From contig JAZUES010000184.1 in NCBI GenBank assembly GCA_045640265.1, forward strand, positions 1-15,724: DNA of 15,724 nt, read 5' to 3'. Source of the DNA: Solibacillus sp045640265. GTDB taxonomy: Bacteria; Bacillota; Bacilli; Bacillales_A; Planococcaceae. The notes under the pieces were generated by a model, which was given only the letters and a program-made list of their open reading frames with translations, made no database searches and had not been told where the DNA came from. Below are positions 1 through 6,891 of the stretch, one piece after another. Numbering within the stretch: the first letter of the stretch is position 1; each line of letters begins with the position of its first letter. The position numbers were made by a program, and so were the translations under genes.

Positions 1-94
1 GAAACCGATCTGCGAAAAATGTAAAGTAATTCGCCGACGCGGTAAAGTAATGGTAATCTGTGAAAATCCTAAACACAAACAAAAACAAGGATAA
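1..94 (+). CDS. rpmJ: Ribosomal protein L36 (bL36), 3' part
   Basis: This is the C-terminal 30 codons of a gene whose start lies before the window; the frame begins at base 2 and ends with TAA at 92-94. The peptide reads [20 protein letters not shown], then [10 protein letters not shown], the typical end of bL36. The CxxC pair and the later C and H form the zinc-ribbon ligands of the zinc-binding form of L36. L36 is a small large-subunit protein that binds 23S rRNA. It is followed 24 bases later by rpsM, as in the spc/alpha operon of Bacillales. Confidence 0.95.
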
Positions 95-118
95 TTAATC
101 AAGGAGGTGCACTAACGA

Positions 119-484
119 ATGGCACGTATTGCTGGTGTTGATATTCCTCGCGACAAACGCGTTGTAATTTCATTAACTTACATTTACGGTATTGGTAAAA
201 CGACTTCTCAAAAAGTATTAGCAGCTGCTGGTATTGACGAAAGCATCCGCGTTAAAGACTTAACAGAAGATCAATTAAATCAAATCCGTGAACAATTAGA
301 TTCATACAAAACAGAAGGTGACCTACGTCGTGAAATTTCTTTAAACATCAAACGTTTAATGGAAATCTCTTCATTACGTGGTATCCGTCACCGTCGTGGT
401 TTACCTGTTCGTGGCCAAAATACGAAGAACAATGCGCGTACGCGTAAAGGTCCTCGTAAAACAGTAGCGAACAAGAAAAAATAA
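119..484 (+). CDS. rpsM: 30S ribosomal protein S13 (uS13)
   Basis: The 121-residue product has the usual length for Bacillus S13. It starts MARIAGVDIPRDKRVVISLT and carries the helix-two-turn-helix segment YGIGKTTSQKVLAAAGI. The basic tail RGQNTKNNARTRKGPRKT reaches the decoding centre and tRNA in the known structures. S13 sits in the 30S head and contacts the 50S subunit through bridges B1a/B1b. An AAGGAGGTG ribosome site at 101-109 is correctly spaced for this ATG. It is co-transcribed with rpsK, 26 bases downstream. Confidence 0.98.
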   Translation: MARIAGVDIPRDKRVVISLTYIYGIGKTTSQKVLAAAGIDESIRVKDLTEDQLNQIREQLDSYKTEGDLRREISLNIKRLMEISSLRGIRHRRGLPVRGQNTKNNARTRKGPRKTVANKKK

Positions 485-510
485 TTAAGTAAAGGAGGTT
501 CCTTCTTAAC

Positions 511-900
511 ATGGCTCGTAAACAACAAACTCGTAAACGTCGTGTGAAAAAAAATATCGAATCTGGTATTGCACACATCCGTTCTACATTTAACAATACA
601 ATCGTAACGATCACTGATATGCAAGGTAACGCATTATCTTGGTCTTCAGCTGGTGCTTTAGGTTTCCGTGGTTCACGTAAATCTACTCCATTCGCTGCAC
701 AAATGGCTGCTGAAGCAGCTGCAAAAACTTCTATGGAACATGGTGTAAAAACATTAGAAGTTACAGTTAAAGGTCCTGGTTCTGGTCGTGAAGCTGCAAT
801 TCGTGCACTTCAAGCTGCTGGTTTAGAAGTAACTGCTATTAAAGACGTTACTCCAGTTCCTCATAACGGTTGCCGTCCGCCAAAACGTCGTCGCGTGTAA
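511..900 (+). CDS. rpsK: 30S ribosomal protein S11 (uS11)
   Basis: The 129-residue protein shows S11 hallmarks: a basic N-terminus (MARKQQTRKRRVKK), the central block SAGALGFRGSRKSTPFAAQM, and the C-terminal block VTPVPHNGCRPPKRRRV. S11 forms the 30S platform with S6/S18 and contacts the 3' end region of 16S rRNA near the E site. AAAGGAGG at about 491-498 gives the start. A 143-base gap follows before rpoA, longer than the other gaps in this operon, and it contains a candidate internal promoter. Confidence 0.98.
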   Translation: MARKQQTRKRRVKKNIESGIAHIRSTFNNTIVTITDMQGNALSWSSAGALGFRGSRKSTPFAAQMAAEAAAKTSMEHGVKTLEVTVKGPGSGREAAIRALQAAGLEVTAIKDVTPVPHNGCRPPKRRRV

Positions 901-984
901 TAGGTGCTGCTTAGAGGTATAACACTTCTAGGTACATCATGTTTCTTGTACATTAGTCTTGTGCATTATTAAATCTAACTTAGA

Positions 985-1014
985 TTGACAACTATGATGG
1001 TATAAACCTATACA
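985..1014 (+). promoter_or_regulatory. Candidate internal sigma-A promoter before rpoA
   Basis: A perfect -35 hexamer TTGACA (985-990) is followed after 18 bases by TATACA (1009-1014; four of six matches to TATAAT). This puts the start near 1021, just ahead of the rpoA ribosome site AAGGAGGG at 1027-1034. It could let alpha be made in extra amounts relative to the upstream ribosomal genes. The -10 is weak and the spacer is one base over optimum, so this is tentative. Confidence 0.35.
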
Positions 1015-1043
1015 TTAGATGTTTTGAAGGAGGGTAAATTGGA

Positions 1044-1988
1044 ATGATCGAAATTGAAAAACCAAAGATTGAAACAGTGGAGATTAGCGAAAATGCTAAG
1101 TATGGCAAATTTGTTGTAGAACCGCTTGAACGCGGATATGGTAATACTTTGGGGAATTCTCTACGTCGTATCCTTCTGTCTTCATTACCTGGAGCTGCTG
1201 TAACGTCAATTCAAATTGACGGCGTACTACATGAATTCTCAACTGTAGAAGGCGTTGTAGAAGATGTTGCTTCAATTATCTTAAACGTGAAAAAGCTAGC
1301 TTTAAAAATCTACTCTGACGAAGAAAAAGTCATTGAGATTGACGTAAAAGGTGATGGAACGGTTACTGCTGCTGACATTACACATGACAGTGATGTGGAA
1401 ATTTTAAACCCAGAACTATATATCGCAACAATTGCTAAAAATGGTCACCTACGTATGCGTATGTACGCACAACGTGGTCGTGGTTATACTCCTGCTGATC
1501 AAAACAAACGTGAGGATCTTCCTATCGGCGTGATCCCGATCGACTCTATTTACACTCCAGTTTCACGCGTCAACTTCCAAGTAGAGAATACTCGTGTTGG
1601 ACAAAATTCTGACTACGACAAGTTATCACTTGATGTATGGACAGATGGAAGCATCGGTCCTAAAGAGGCGATTTCACTTGGAGCGAAAATTTTAACTGAA
1701 CACTTAAATATCTTTGTAGGCATGACTAATGAGGCACAAACTGCTGAAATCATGGTCGAAAAAGAAGAAGATCAAAAAGAAAAAGTATTAGAGATGACTA
1801 TCGAAGAACTTGATCTTTCTGTTCGTTCTTACAACTGCTTAAAGCGCGCTGGTATCAATACGGTATTAGAGTTAGCTAACAAGTCAGAAGACGACATGAT
1901 GAAGGTACGTAACCTTGGTCGCAAGTCTTTAGAAGAAGTTAAGCATAAGTTAGAAGAGCTTGGTTTAGGATTACGTAAAGAAGACTAA
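1044..1988 (+). CDS. rpoA: DNA-directed RNA polymerase subunit alpha
   Basis: The 314-residue protein has the normal length (B. subtilis alpha is also 314). The N-terminal assembly domain (about 1-230) includes EPLERGYGNTLGNSLRRILL, the conserved dimerisation segment. After a charged linker (EKEEDQKEKV), the C-terminal domain (about 248-314) holds the helix-hairpin-helix segment VRNLGRKSLEEVKHKLEELG, which binds UP elements and regulators such as Spx. AAGGAGGG sits nine bases before the ATG. It is co-transcribed with the ribosomal proteins on either side. Confidence 0.99.
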   Translation: MIEIEKPKIETVEISENAKYGKFVVEPLERGYGNTLGNSLRRILLSSLPGAAVTSIQIDGVLHEFSTVEGVVEDVASIILNVKKLALKIYSDEEKVIEIDVKGDGTVTAADITHDSDVEILNPELYIATIAKNGHLRMRMYAQRGRGYTPADQNKREDLPIGVIPIDSIYTPVSRVNFQVENTRVGQNSDYDKLSLDVWTDGSIGPKEAISLGAKILTEHLNIFVGMTNEAQTAEIMVEKEEDQKEKVLEMTIEELDLSVRSYNCLKRAGINTVLELANKSEDDMMKVRNLGRKSLEEVKHKLEELGLGLRKED

Positions 1989-2043
1989 GCGAAAACTTAT
2001 AAAATATAGCTAGATCAGATACATTTAAAGGAGGGAAACGTCC

Positions 2044-2421
2044 ATGGGTTACAGAAAACTTGGTCGTACAAGTTCTCAACGTAAAGCATTACTACGTGAC
2101 TTAGCTACGGATTTAATTATCAACGAGCGCATCGAAACTACTGAAGCGCGTGCTAAAGAAACTCGTAAAGCTGTTGAAAAAATGATTACTTTAGGTAAAC
2201 GCGGTGATTTACACGCACGTCGTCAAGCGGCTGCATTCATCCGTCGTGAGCTAGTAACAGTTGGAGAAGGCGAAGAAGAGAACACTGTTTTCGCACTTCA
2301 AAAATTATTTGACGATATCGCACCACGTTATGCAGACCGTCAAGGTGGTTACACTCGTATTCTTAAAGTAGGTCCTCGTCGTGGAGACGGCGCACCAGTA
2401 GTAATTATCGAATTAGTTTAA
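2044..2421 (+). CDS. rplQ: 50S ribosomal protein L17 (bL17)
   Basis: The 125-residue protein begins MGYRKLGRTSSQRKALLRDL and ends QGGYTRILKVGPRRGDGAPV plus VIIELV, both diagnostic of bL17. L17 lies on the 50S solvent side near the exit tunnel. It is about five residues longer than B. subtilis L17 because of an acidic loop (VGEGEEENTVF) around residues 77-87. The ribosome site AAAGGAGGG (2027-2035) fits the ATG. A strong terminator directly after the stop closes the superoperon. Confidence 0.98.
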   Translation: MGYRKLGRTSSQRKALLRDLATDLIINERIETTEARAKETRKAVEKMITLGKRGDLHARRQAAAFIRRELVTVGEGEEENTVFALQKLFDDIAPRYADRQGGYTRILKVGPRRGDGAPVVIIELV

Positions 2422-2444
2422 TTCTAACCGACAATGAAATGGTT

Positions 2445-2490
2445 AGAGGGGTGTCCGGTTCACCGGTTGAACCCGCACCCCTCTTTTTTT
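2445..2490 (+). terminator. Rho-independent terminator after rplQ
   Basis: The arms AGAGGGGTG and CACCCCTCT form a perfect 9-bp stem around a 19-base loop that contains a smaller CCGGTT/GGTTGAACC hairpin. Seven or more T follow. It ends the rpmJ-rpsM-rpsK-rpoA-rplQ transcript and separates it from the ECF genes. Confidence 0.92.
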
Positions 2491-2713
2491 ATTTCTTTTC
2501 GCCAGTGTCAAATACTAGTGGAAAAAATTTAAGCCTCTGGCAGATGCCAAGGATTAATTGATTTAACGATTTATACGACAATAAATAAGCTGAGCGTTAT
2601 GATGAGCGGAGCATTTATGCTGGCGTCTCGTTTAGCTCTCCGCACCTCATTCAACGAATAGTCGGGCTTGAGCACCCTTCTATTTTGTAAATGTAACGAC
2701 AAGCGCATTTCTC

Positions 2714-2736
2714 TGAATGAGGTGCGCGCTTTTTTA
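2714..2736 (+). terminator. Terminator-like 3' arm and T tract of the long-loop stem
   Basis: TGAATGAGGTGCG pairs perfectly with 2641-2653, and CGCTTTTTTATTT follows. In shape this is an intrinsic terminator with an unusually long loop (60 bases). It could end a small RNA or act as the terminator of an attenuator for the ECF operon downstream. Confidence 0.45.
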
Positions 2737-2860
2737 TTTAATGGAATTAGGGTAGAGCCCCTAATTTCCTACATACATATACAAACATAAAGTACGTTTA
2801 AATAGGTGACCTCATCCGTCAGACTTGTTTGAAAACGTGCTTTATTTTTATATATGTGGA

Positions 2861-2866
2861 TATAAT
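2861..2866 (+). promoter_or_regulatory. Possible -10 element for the ECF operon
   Basis: A perfect TATAAT lies 80 bases before ecfA1, just downstream of the last stem-loop. The matching -35 position (TGCTTT, 2838-2843, 17-base spacer) is poor, so a weak or activator-dependent promoter is possible, but so is chance in AT-rich sequence. Confidence 0.25.
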
Positions 2867-2946
2867 TTCCCAGGAAAAGCTAGTAACACGCGAAAAAAAC
2901 GTGTAAGTTATGTGTAGAGCAGAGTTAGAGAGGAGTAAAGAAGAGC

Positions 2947-3792
2947 GTGACTGAAATTTTATCATTTAATGACGTAACATTTTCATATACACCAGACGAA
3001 CCAACAGCACATAAAGCGGTGCAAAATGTGTCCTTTTCGATTAATAAAGGAGAATGGATTGCAATTGTCGGTCATAATGGTTCTGGAAAATCAACAATGG
3101 CAAAATTAATGAGCGGTTTATTATTCCCAGAGCAAGGGGAAGTACGTATAAAGCGAGATGTACTGACAGAAGAGAATTTATGGGGAATCCGCTCACAAAT
3201 AGGAATGGTATTTCAAAATCCAGATAATCAATTTGTAGGGGCAACGGTACAAGATGATGTTGCTTTTTCATTAGAAAACAACGGCGTACCGTATGAAGAA
3301 ATGGTAAAACGTGTGCAGGAAGCATTGCTTCAAGTTAAGATGGATGGCTTCATAAATCACGAACCACATCATTTATCAGGTGGACAAAAGCAACGAGTAG
3401 CGATTGCTGGAGCTTTAGCAATGCACCCTCAAATTTTAATATTAGATGAAGCGACTTCGATGCTTGACCCACAAGGGCGAGACGAAGTATTAAAAATTGT
3501 ACTAGCACTACGAGAACAAATCGGGTTAACAGTTTTATCGATTACGCATGATTTAGAAGAGGCACTCTTAGCGGACCGTGTAATTTTTATGAATGATGGG
3601 AAGAAGTATGCGGAAGGAACACCATCAGAAATTTTTGCATTAGGCGATCAGTTAACCGAATTTGGTTTGGATTTACCTTTTGCAATGAAAATGACCCGAC
3701 TTTTACAAGCACAAGGGGTTCAACTAGTAGGACAACATATGACAGAAGAAGAGCTGGTGAATGATTTATGGACATCCAACTTCAACAAGTAA
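2947..3792 (+). CDS. ecfA1: ECF transporter ATPase EcfA1
   Basis: This 281-residue ABC ATPase is the first of the paired ATPases that power energy-coupling-factor importers for vitamins and metals (B. subtilis YbxA). Visible motifs are Walker A GHNGSGKST (42-50, K48), Q-loop FQNPDNQF (Q90), signature LSGGQ (143-147), Walker B ILILDE (E168) and switch histidine H201. The product is cytoplasmic and binds EcfT with EcfA2. It starts at GTG 2947; GAGGAG (2929-2934) is a usable but slightly distant ribosome site. The gene overlaps ecfA2 by 25 bases, so translation is probably coupled. Unlike the usual picture of one long superoperon, a strong terminator and a structured leader separate it from rplQ. 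Confidence 0.95.
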   Translation: MTEILSFNDVTFSYTPDEPTAHKAVQNVSFSINKGEWIAIVGHNGSGKSTMAKLMSGLLFPEQGEVRIKRDVLTEENLWGIRSQIGMVFQNPDNQFVGATVQDDVAFSLENNGVPYEEMVKRVQEALLQVKMDGFINHEPHHLSGGQKQRVAIAGALAMHPQILILDEATSMLDPQGRDEVLKIVLALREQIGLTVLSITHDLEEALLADRVIFMNDGKKYAEGTPSEIFALGDQLTEFGLDLPFAMKMTRLLQAQGVQLVGQHMTEEELVNDLWTSNFNK

Positions 3793-4640
3793 GCTATGCG
3801 TACTCAAAAGGGACGCCATTTGAAAAGTACGCACTATATGATATAGATTTATCGGTAAAGAGTGGTACATACCAAGCAATTATTGGCCATACGGGTTCAG
3901 GTAAATCGACCATATTGCAACATTTCAATGGACTATTAAAACCAACGAGCGGTACTGTCAAAATTGGAGACCGTATTATCGAAGCAAACAAAAAGGCAAA
4001 AGAGTTAAAGCCAATCCGTCAAAAGGTTGGGATTGTGTTTCAGTTTCCTGAGCATCAGCTGTTTGAAGAGACGGTGTTAAAGGACATTATGTTTGGCCCG
4101 ATGAACTTTGGAGTATCGGAAGAATTAGCAGAAAAACGTGCGCGTGAACTGATTACACTTGTTGGGTTACCTGACAGTGTATTAGAAAAGTCACCGTTTG
4201 ATTTATCAGGTGGACAAATGCGTCGCGTTGCCATTGCAGGTGTACTAGCAATAGAGCCAGAAGTTATCGTACTAGATGAACCAACGGCTGGACTAGATCC
4301 TCGTGGGCAAAAGGAAATTATGGACTTGTTTTATGATTTACATCAAAAACGAGGCTTAACAACTATTCTTGTCACACATAGTATGGAAGATGCAGCACGG
4401 TATGCGGATAAAATCGCTATCATGAATGAAGGACGTTGTGTATTAACGGGAGAGCCACATGAGTTATTTGCGGATGTAGAGACATTGGCAAGCTATCGTT
4501 TAGAGCCTCCACGCGTAGTACGATTCCAAAAAGAAATTGAAAAGATGATGAATAAAAGGCTATCTAAAATTTGCTTAACAGAAGAAGAGCTTGCAATCGA
4601 ACTGGGTCAGGCTATCCGAGAGGGGCGTGAAGACCAATGA
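3768..4640 (+). CDS. ecfA2: ECF transporter ATPase EcfA2
   Basis: This is the 290-residue second ATPase of the ECF module (B. subtilis YbaE). It carries Walker A GHTGSGKST (40-48, K46), Q-loop FQFPEHQLFE (Q92), signature LSGGQ (146-150), Walker B VIVLDE (E171), the D-loop AGLDPRG and switch H204. All are intact, so both sites of the EcfA1/EcfA2 dimer should hydrolyse ATP. FQFPEHQLF is typical of EcfA2. Its ATG is 25 bases inside the end of ecfA1, and its TGA overlaps the ATG of ecfT. Confidence 0.95.
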   Translation: MDIQLQQVSYAYSKGTPFEKYALYDIDLSVKSGTYQAIIGHTGSGKSTILQHFNGLLKPTSGTVKIGDRIIEANKKAKELKPIRQKVGIVFQFPEHQLFEETVLKDIMFGPMNFGVSEELAEKRARELITLVGLPDSVLEKSPFDLSGGQMRRVAIAGVLAIEPEVIVLDEPTAGLDPRGQKEIMDLFYDLHQKRGLTTILVTHSMEDAARYADKIAIMNEGRCVLTGEPHELFADVETLASYRLEPPRVVRFQKEIEKMMNKRLSKICLTEEELAIELGQAIREGREDQ

Positions 4641-5434
4641 TGGAAAAAATGATTTTCGGTCGCTTCATCCCTGGTAATTCGTTCGTTCATAAATTAGATC
4701 CACGTTCAAAGCTATTATTCGTCTTTACGTTTATAGTCATTGTCTTTTTAGCAAATAATATAACGACTTATGCCGTGCTATTAATATTCACATTACTTAT
4801 TATTATGCTTTCTCGCATTCGTTTATATTTTTTAATTAATGGATTAAAGCCAGTTATTTTCTTAATGGCATTTACACTCATCTTGCATTTGTTAATGACA
4901 AAAGAAGGCGATGTCCTTTTAGACCTTGGTTTTATGAAAATCTATGAAGAAGGTTTACGACAAGGTATTTTTATTTCCGTCCGTTTTTTAGTGTTGGTAT
5001 TTATGACGTCGATTTTAACATTAACAACGTCATCTATTTCGATTACAGATGGGTTAGAAACATTATTAAACCCATTTAAAAAGTTAAAGCTTCCTGTACA
5101 TGAACTGGCATTAATGATGTCGATTGCACTTCGTTTCATTCCAACGTTAATGGATGAGACCGATAAAATTATGAAGGCACAAATGGCACGTGGTTCGGAT
5201 TTGAGTGCAGGTCCATTGAAAGATCGCTTAAAGGCGGTAGTCCCGCTTTTAGTCCCACTATTTATTAGCGCATTTAAACGTGCGGAGGATTTAGCAACAG
5301 CAATGGAGGTACGTGGCTACCGTGGTGGCGAAGGGCGTACGAGATATCGTCAGCTAAATTGGACGATGAAAGACACGCTAAGCTTAATTATTTTAGTACT
5401 TGTTGCGATTGTACTGTGGATGTTACGTAGTTAA
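4637..5434 (+). CDS. ecfT: ECF transporter transmembrane coupling subunit EcfT
   Basis: The 265-residue membrane protein (B. subtilis YbaF) links the EcfA1/A2 ATPases to exchangeable substrate-binding S components. Hydrophobic segments lie at about 25-60, 67-88, 110-132, 200-215 and 245-264. The two coupling-helix motifs are seen as ARG (184-186, in KAQMARGSD) and VRG (225-227, in AMEVRGY). No S component is encoded nearby, so this is a group II (shared) module serving several S components elsewhere. The start codon overlaps the ecfA2 stop (ATGA). A second ATG follows immediately, so translation may start one codon later. Confidence 0.94.
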   Translation: MMEKMIFGRFIPGNSFVHKLDPRSKLLFVFTFIVIVFLANNITTYAVLLIFTLLIIMLSRIRLYFLINGLKPVIFLMAFTLILHLLMTKEGDVLLDLGFMKIYEEGLRQGIFISVRFLVLVFMTSILTLTTSSISITDGLETLLNPFKKLKLPVHELALMMSIALRFIPTLMDETDKIMKAQMARGSDLSAGPLKDRLKAVVPLLVPLFISAFKRAEDLATAMEVRGYRGGEGRTRYRQLNWTMKDTLSLIILVLVAIVLWMLRS

Positions 5435-5450
5435 AGGAGTAAGTAAGGAC

Positions 5451-6191
5451 ATGACAAGATTAAAAGCAACGATTAGTTATGATGGTACACTGTTTGCGGG
5501 TTATCAGGTACAGCCTGGGGAGCGTACGGTACAGCTCGAAATTGAAAAGGTGCTTGAAACCATGCATAAAGGGAAGCACGTGAAAATTACAGCGAGTGGT
5601 CGTACTGATGCGCGCGTCCATGCAACTGGGCAATCGATTCATTTTGATACACCGCTTGCGATTCCTACTGACAGATATATGAAGGCGTTGAATGTACAGC
5701 TTCCACGTGATATTCGTGTGTTGCACATCGAGGAAGTGGCAGATGATTTTCACGCACGCTTTAATGTAACGGGAAAACGCTATCGGTATATTTGGGATTG
5801 TAGTGCGGTACAAAGCCCATTTCGACGTCATTATGCGGTGGAAACGAATGGCGTGAAACCAGATGCACAAGCAATGGAACAAGCAGCTGAAGCAATTGTT
5901 GGTACGCATGATTTTAGTTGCTTTTGTGCGGCAAATACGAGCGTTGTTGATAAAGTAAGAACCGTACGTGACATACAACTTGAGTGGCATGGTGAAGAGC
6001 TACATATGACCATTGCAGGAACGGGCTTTCTATATAATATGGTACGTATTATTGCAGGCACGCTTTGGGAAGTTGGAATAGGGAAGCGTGAAGCACCTTC
6101 ATTAGTTGCAACTATCGCTTCTAAAGACCGTGGACAAGCGGGGAAAACAGCACCAGCACATGGCTTATATTTAGAAAAAGTATTTTACTGA
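5451..6191 (+). CDS. truA: tRNA pseudouridine(38-40) synthase TruA
   Basis: This 246-residue enzyme converts U38, U39 or U40 in the tRNA anticodon arm to pseudouridine. The catalytic block is SGRTDARVHATGQ; its Asp (residue 53) is the expected nucleophile. Further family blocks are KRYRYIWDCS and FLYNMVRIIAGTLWEVG. I chose ATG 5451 because AAAGGAG (5433-5439) precedes it and the N-terminus MTRLKATISYDGTLFAGYQ matches the family; the open frame extends further upstream without a ribosome site. One oddity: many TruA proteins read GRTDAGVHA, while here the Gly is Arg. It follows ecfT by 16 bases and is surely in the same operon. Confidence 0.95.
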   Translation: MTRLKATISYDGTLFAGYQVQPGERTVQLEIEKVLETMHKGKHVKITASGRTDARVHATGQSIHFDTPLAIPTDRYMKALNVQLPRDIRVLHIEEVADDFHARFNVTGKRYRYIWDCSAVQSPFRRHYAVETNGVKPDAQAMEQAAEAIVGTHDFSCFCAANTSVVDKVRTVRDIQLEWHGEELHMTIAGTGFLYNMVRIIAGTLWEVGIGKREAPSLVATIASKDRGQAGKTAPAHGLYLEKVFY

Positions 6192-6295
6192 ATTCTAAAG
6201 AAACTTTAAAAAAGTTTCGTAATAAAGAGATATTTACAGTGAAAAAGGCATTGTGAAAGGGGCTAACAACCTTTCCAGGTGTTCAATTAAATATC
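6192..6295 (+). other. truA-rplM spacer with two small hairpins
   Basis: A perfect 8-bp hairpin GAAACTTT/AAAGTTTC (6200-6218, 3-base loop) follows the truA stop but has no T tract, so it is a poor terminator. It may protect the 3' end. A second stem GAAAGG/CCTTTC lies at 6255-6275. No coding sequence is seen. Confidence 0.45.
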
Positions 6296-6324
6296 TTGAC
6301 TTTAAACGAGATACATTATATGAT
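6296..6324 (+). promoter_or_regulatory. Sigma-A promoter of the rplM-rpsI operon
   Basis: TTGACT (6296-6301) and TATGAT (6319-6324) are separated by exactly 17 bases, each with five of six consensus matches. The expected start is near 6331, which is also the 5' edge of the leader hairpin described next. Confidence 0.75.
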
Positions 6325-6330
6325 GATGTA

Positions 6331-6428
6331 TGGTATTTTCATTACCACCACAAGATAAGCCCCGAAAACTTATAAGTGTATATAATGAAAAATAACGGTA
6401 ATCTAATATCGATTAGGAGGATACAAAC
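6331..6428 (+). promoter_or_regulatory. L13-type ribosomal leader upstream of rplM
   Basis: The leader opens with a hairpin TGGTA/TACCA (6331-6347). It then carries the segment CCACCACAAGATAAGCCCCG and GAAAACTTATAAGTGTATA (6345-6381), which resembles the L13 leader found before rplM in Bacillales, as I recall that family. That leader is thought to let L13 or its partner repress its own operon. The match is from memory; a covariance-model search (Rfam L13_leader) would decide. Confidence 0.65.
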
Positions 6429-6866
6429 ATGCGTACAACTTTCATGGCTAAAGGTCACGAAGTAGAGCGTAAATGGTTAGTAGTAGACGCAGAAGGCCAA
6501 ACTTTAGGTCGTTTAGCTTCTGAAGTAGCTGCTATCTTACGCGGTAAAAATAAACCAACATTCACACCGAACGTTGACACTGGTGATCACGTAATCATCA
6601 TTAATGCAGAAAAAATCGAGTTAACAGGTAATAAATTACAAAAGAAATTATACCGTCACCATACTCAATTCGCTGGTGGTTTAAAAACTCGTACGGCTGC
6701 AACAATGAGAGACAAATACCCTACTCAAATGCTTGAATTAGCAATTAAAGGGATGCTTCCAAAGAACTCTTTAGGCCGTCAAATGTTCACTAAATTGAAC
6801 GTTTATGCTGGCGCTGAACACCCACACGCTGCACAAAAACCAGAAGCTTACGAGCTACGCGGTTAA
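6429..6866 (+). CDS. rplM: 50S ribosomal protein L13 (uL13)
   Basis: The 145-residue protein, the same length as B. subtilis L13, has the family blocks WLVVDAEGQTLGRLASEVAA, VDTGDHVIIINAEKIELTGN and MLPKNSLGRQMFTKLNVYAG. L13 is an early-assembly protein of the 50S subunit. AGGAGG (6415-6420) precedes the ATG. Met6 (MAKGHEVERKW) is a possible alternative start, but the MRTTFM beginning is conserved in Bacillales. It is co-transcribed with rpsI. Confidence 0.97.
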   Translation: MRTTFMAKGHEVERKWLVVDAEGQTLGRLASEVAAILRGKNKPTFTPNVDTGDHVIIINAEKIELTGNKLQKKLYRHHTQFAGGLKTRTAATMRDKYPTQMLELAIKGMLPKNSLGRQMFTKLNVYAGAEHPHAAQKPEAYELRG

Positions 6867-6891
6867 TAAATTATAATAGGAGGAAATAACT

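Larger units (their letters stand above)
2491..2946 (+). other. Gene-free structured region between rplQ and ecfA1
   Basis: I see no credible coding sequence here. It holds, in order: a small hairpin TGGC-AGAT-GCCA (2538-2549); a possible stem GCGGAG/CTCCGC (2606-2611 with 2638-2643); a perfect 13-bp stem CGCACCTCATTCA/TGAATGAGGTGCG (2641-2653 with 2714-2726) closing a 60-base loop and followed within a few bases by T6; a hairpin at 2743-2769 (GGAATTAGGG with CCCCTAATTTCC); and a 13-bp stem with one G-U pair (2787-2799 with 2833-2845) enclosing a 33-base loop, followed by a T-rich tract. The GCGGAG stem overlaps the 5' arm of the 13-bp stem, so they exclude each other, as in attenuators. I do not recognise a known riboswitch. 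The L17 downstream element described in lactic acid bacteria and Listeria is a positional analogue, but I cannot confirm homology. Confidence 0.5.

Noticed and set aside
2491..2740. T-box, SAM, THF or 6S RNA
   Set aside because: I looked for the T-box AGGGTGGNACCGCG core, SAM and THF riboswitch core sequences and an end-to-end 6S-like duplex and found none; the element stays unassigned.
2743..2769. Hairpin GGAATTAGGG/CCCCTAATTTCC as an intrinsic terminator
   Set aside because: No T run follows on either strand, so it is listed only as part of the structured region.
5400..5450. Longer N-terminus for TruA beginning inside ecfT
   Set aside because: It has no ribosome site of its own, overlaps the ecfT coding sequence, and the extra residues do not match TruA; ATG 5451 has AAAGGAG and a family-like start.
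5460..5990. Minus-strand 176-residue open frame antisense to truA
   Set aside because: The peptide has low-quality composition (many Cys, Ile, Arg), no ribosome site, and fully overlaps a well-supported conserved gene.
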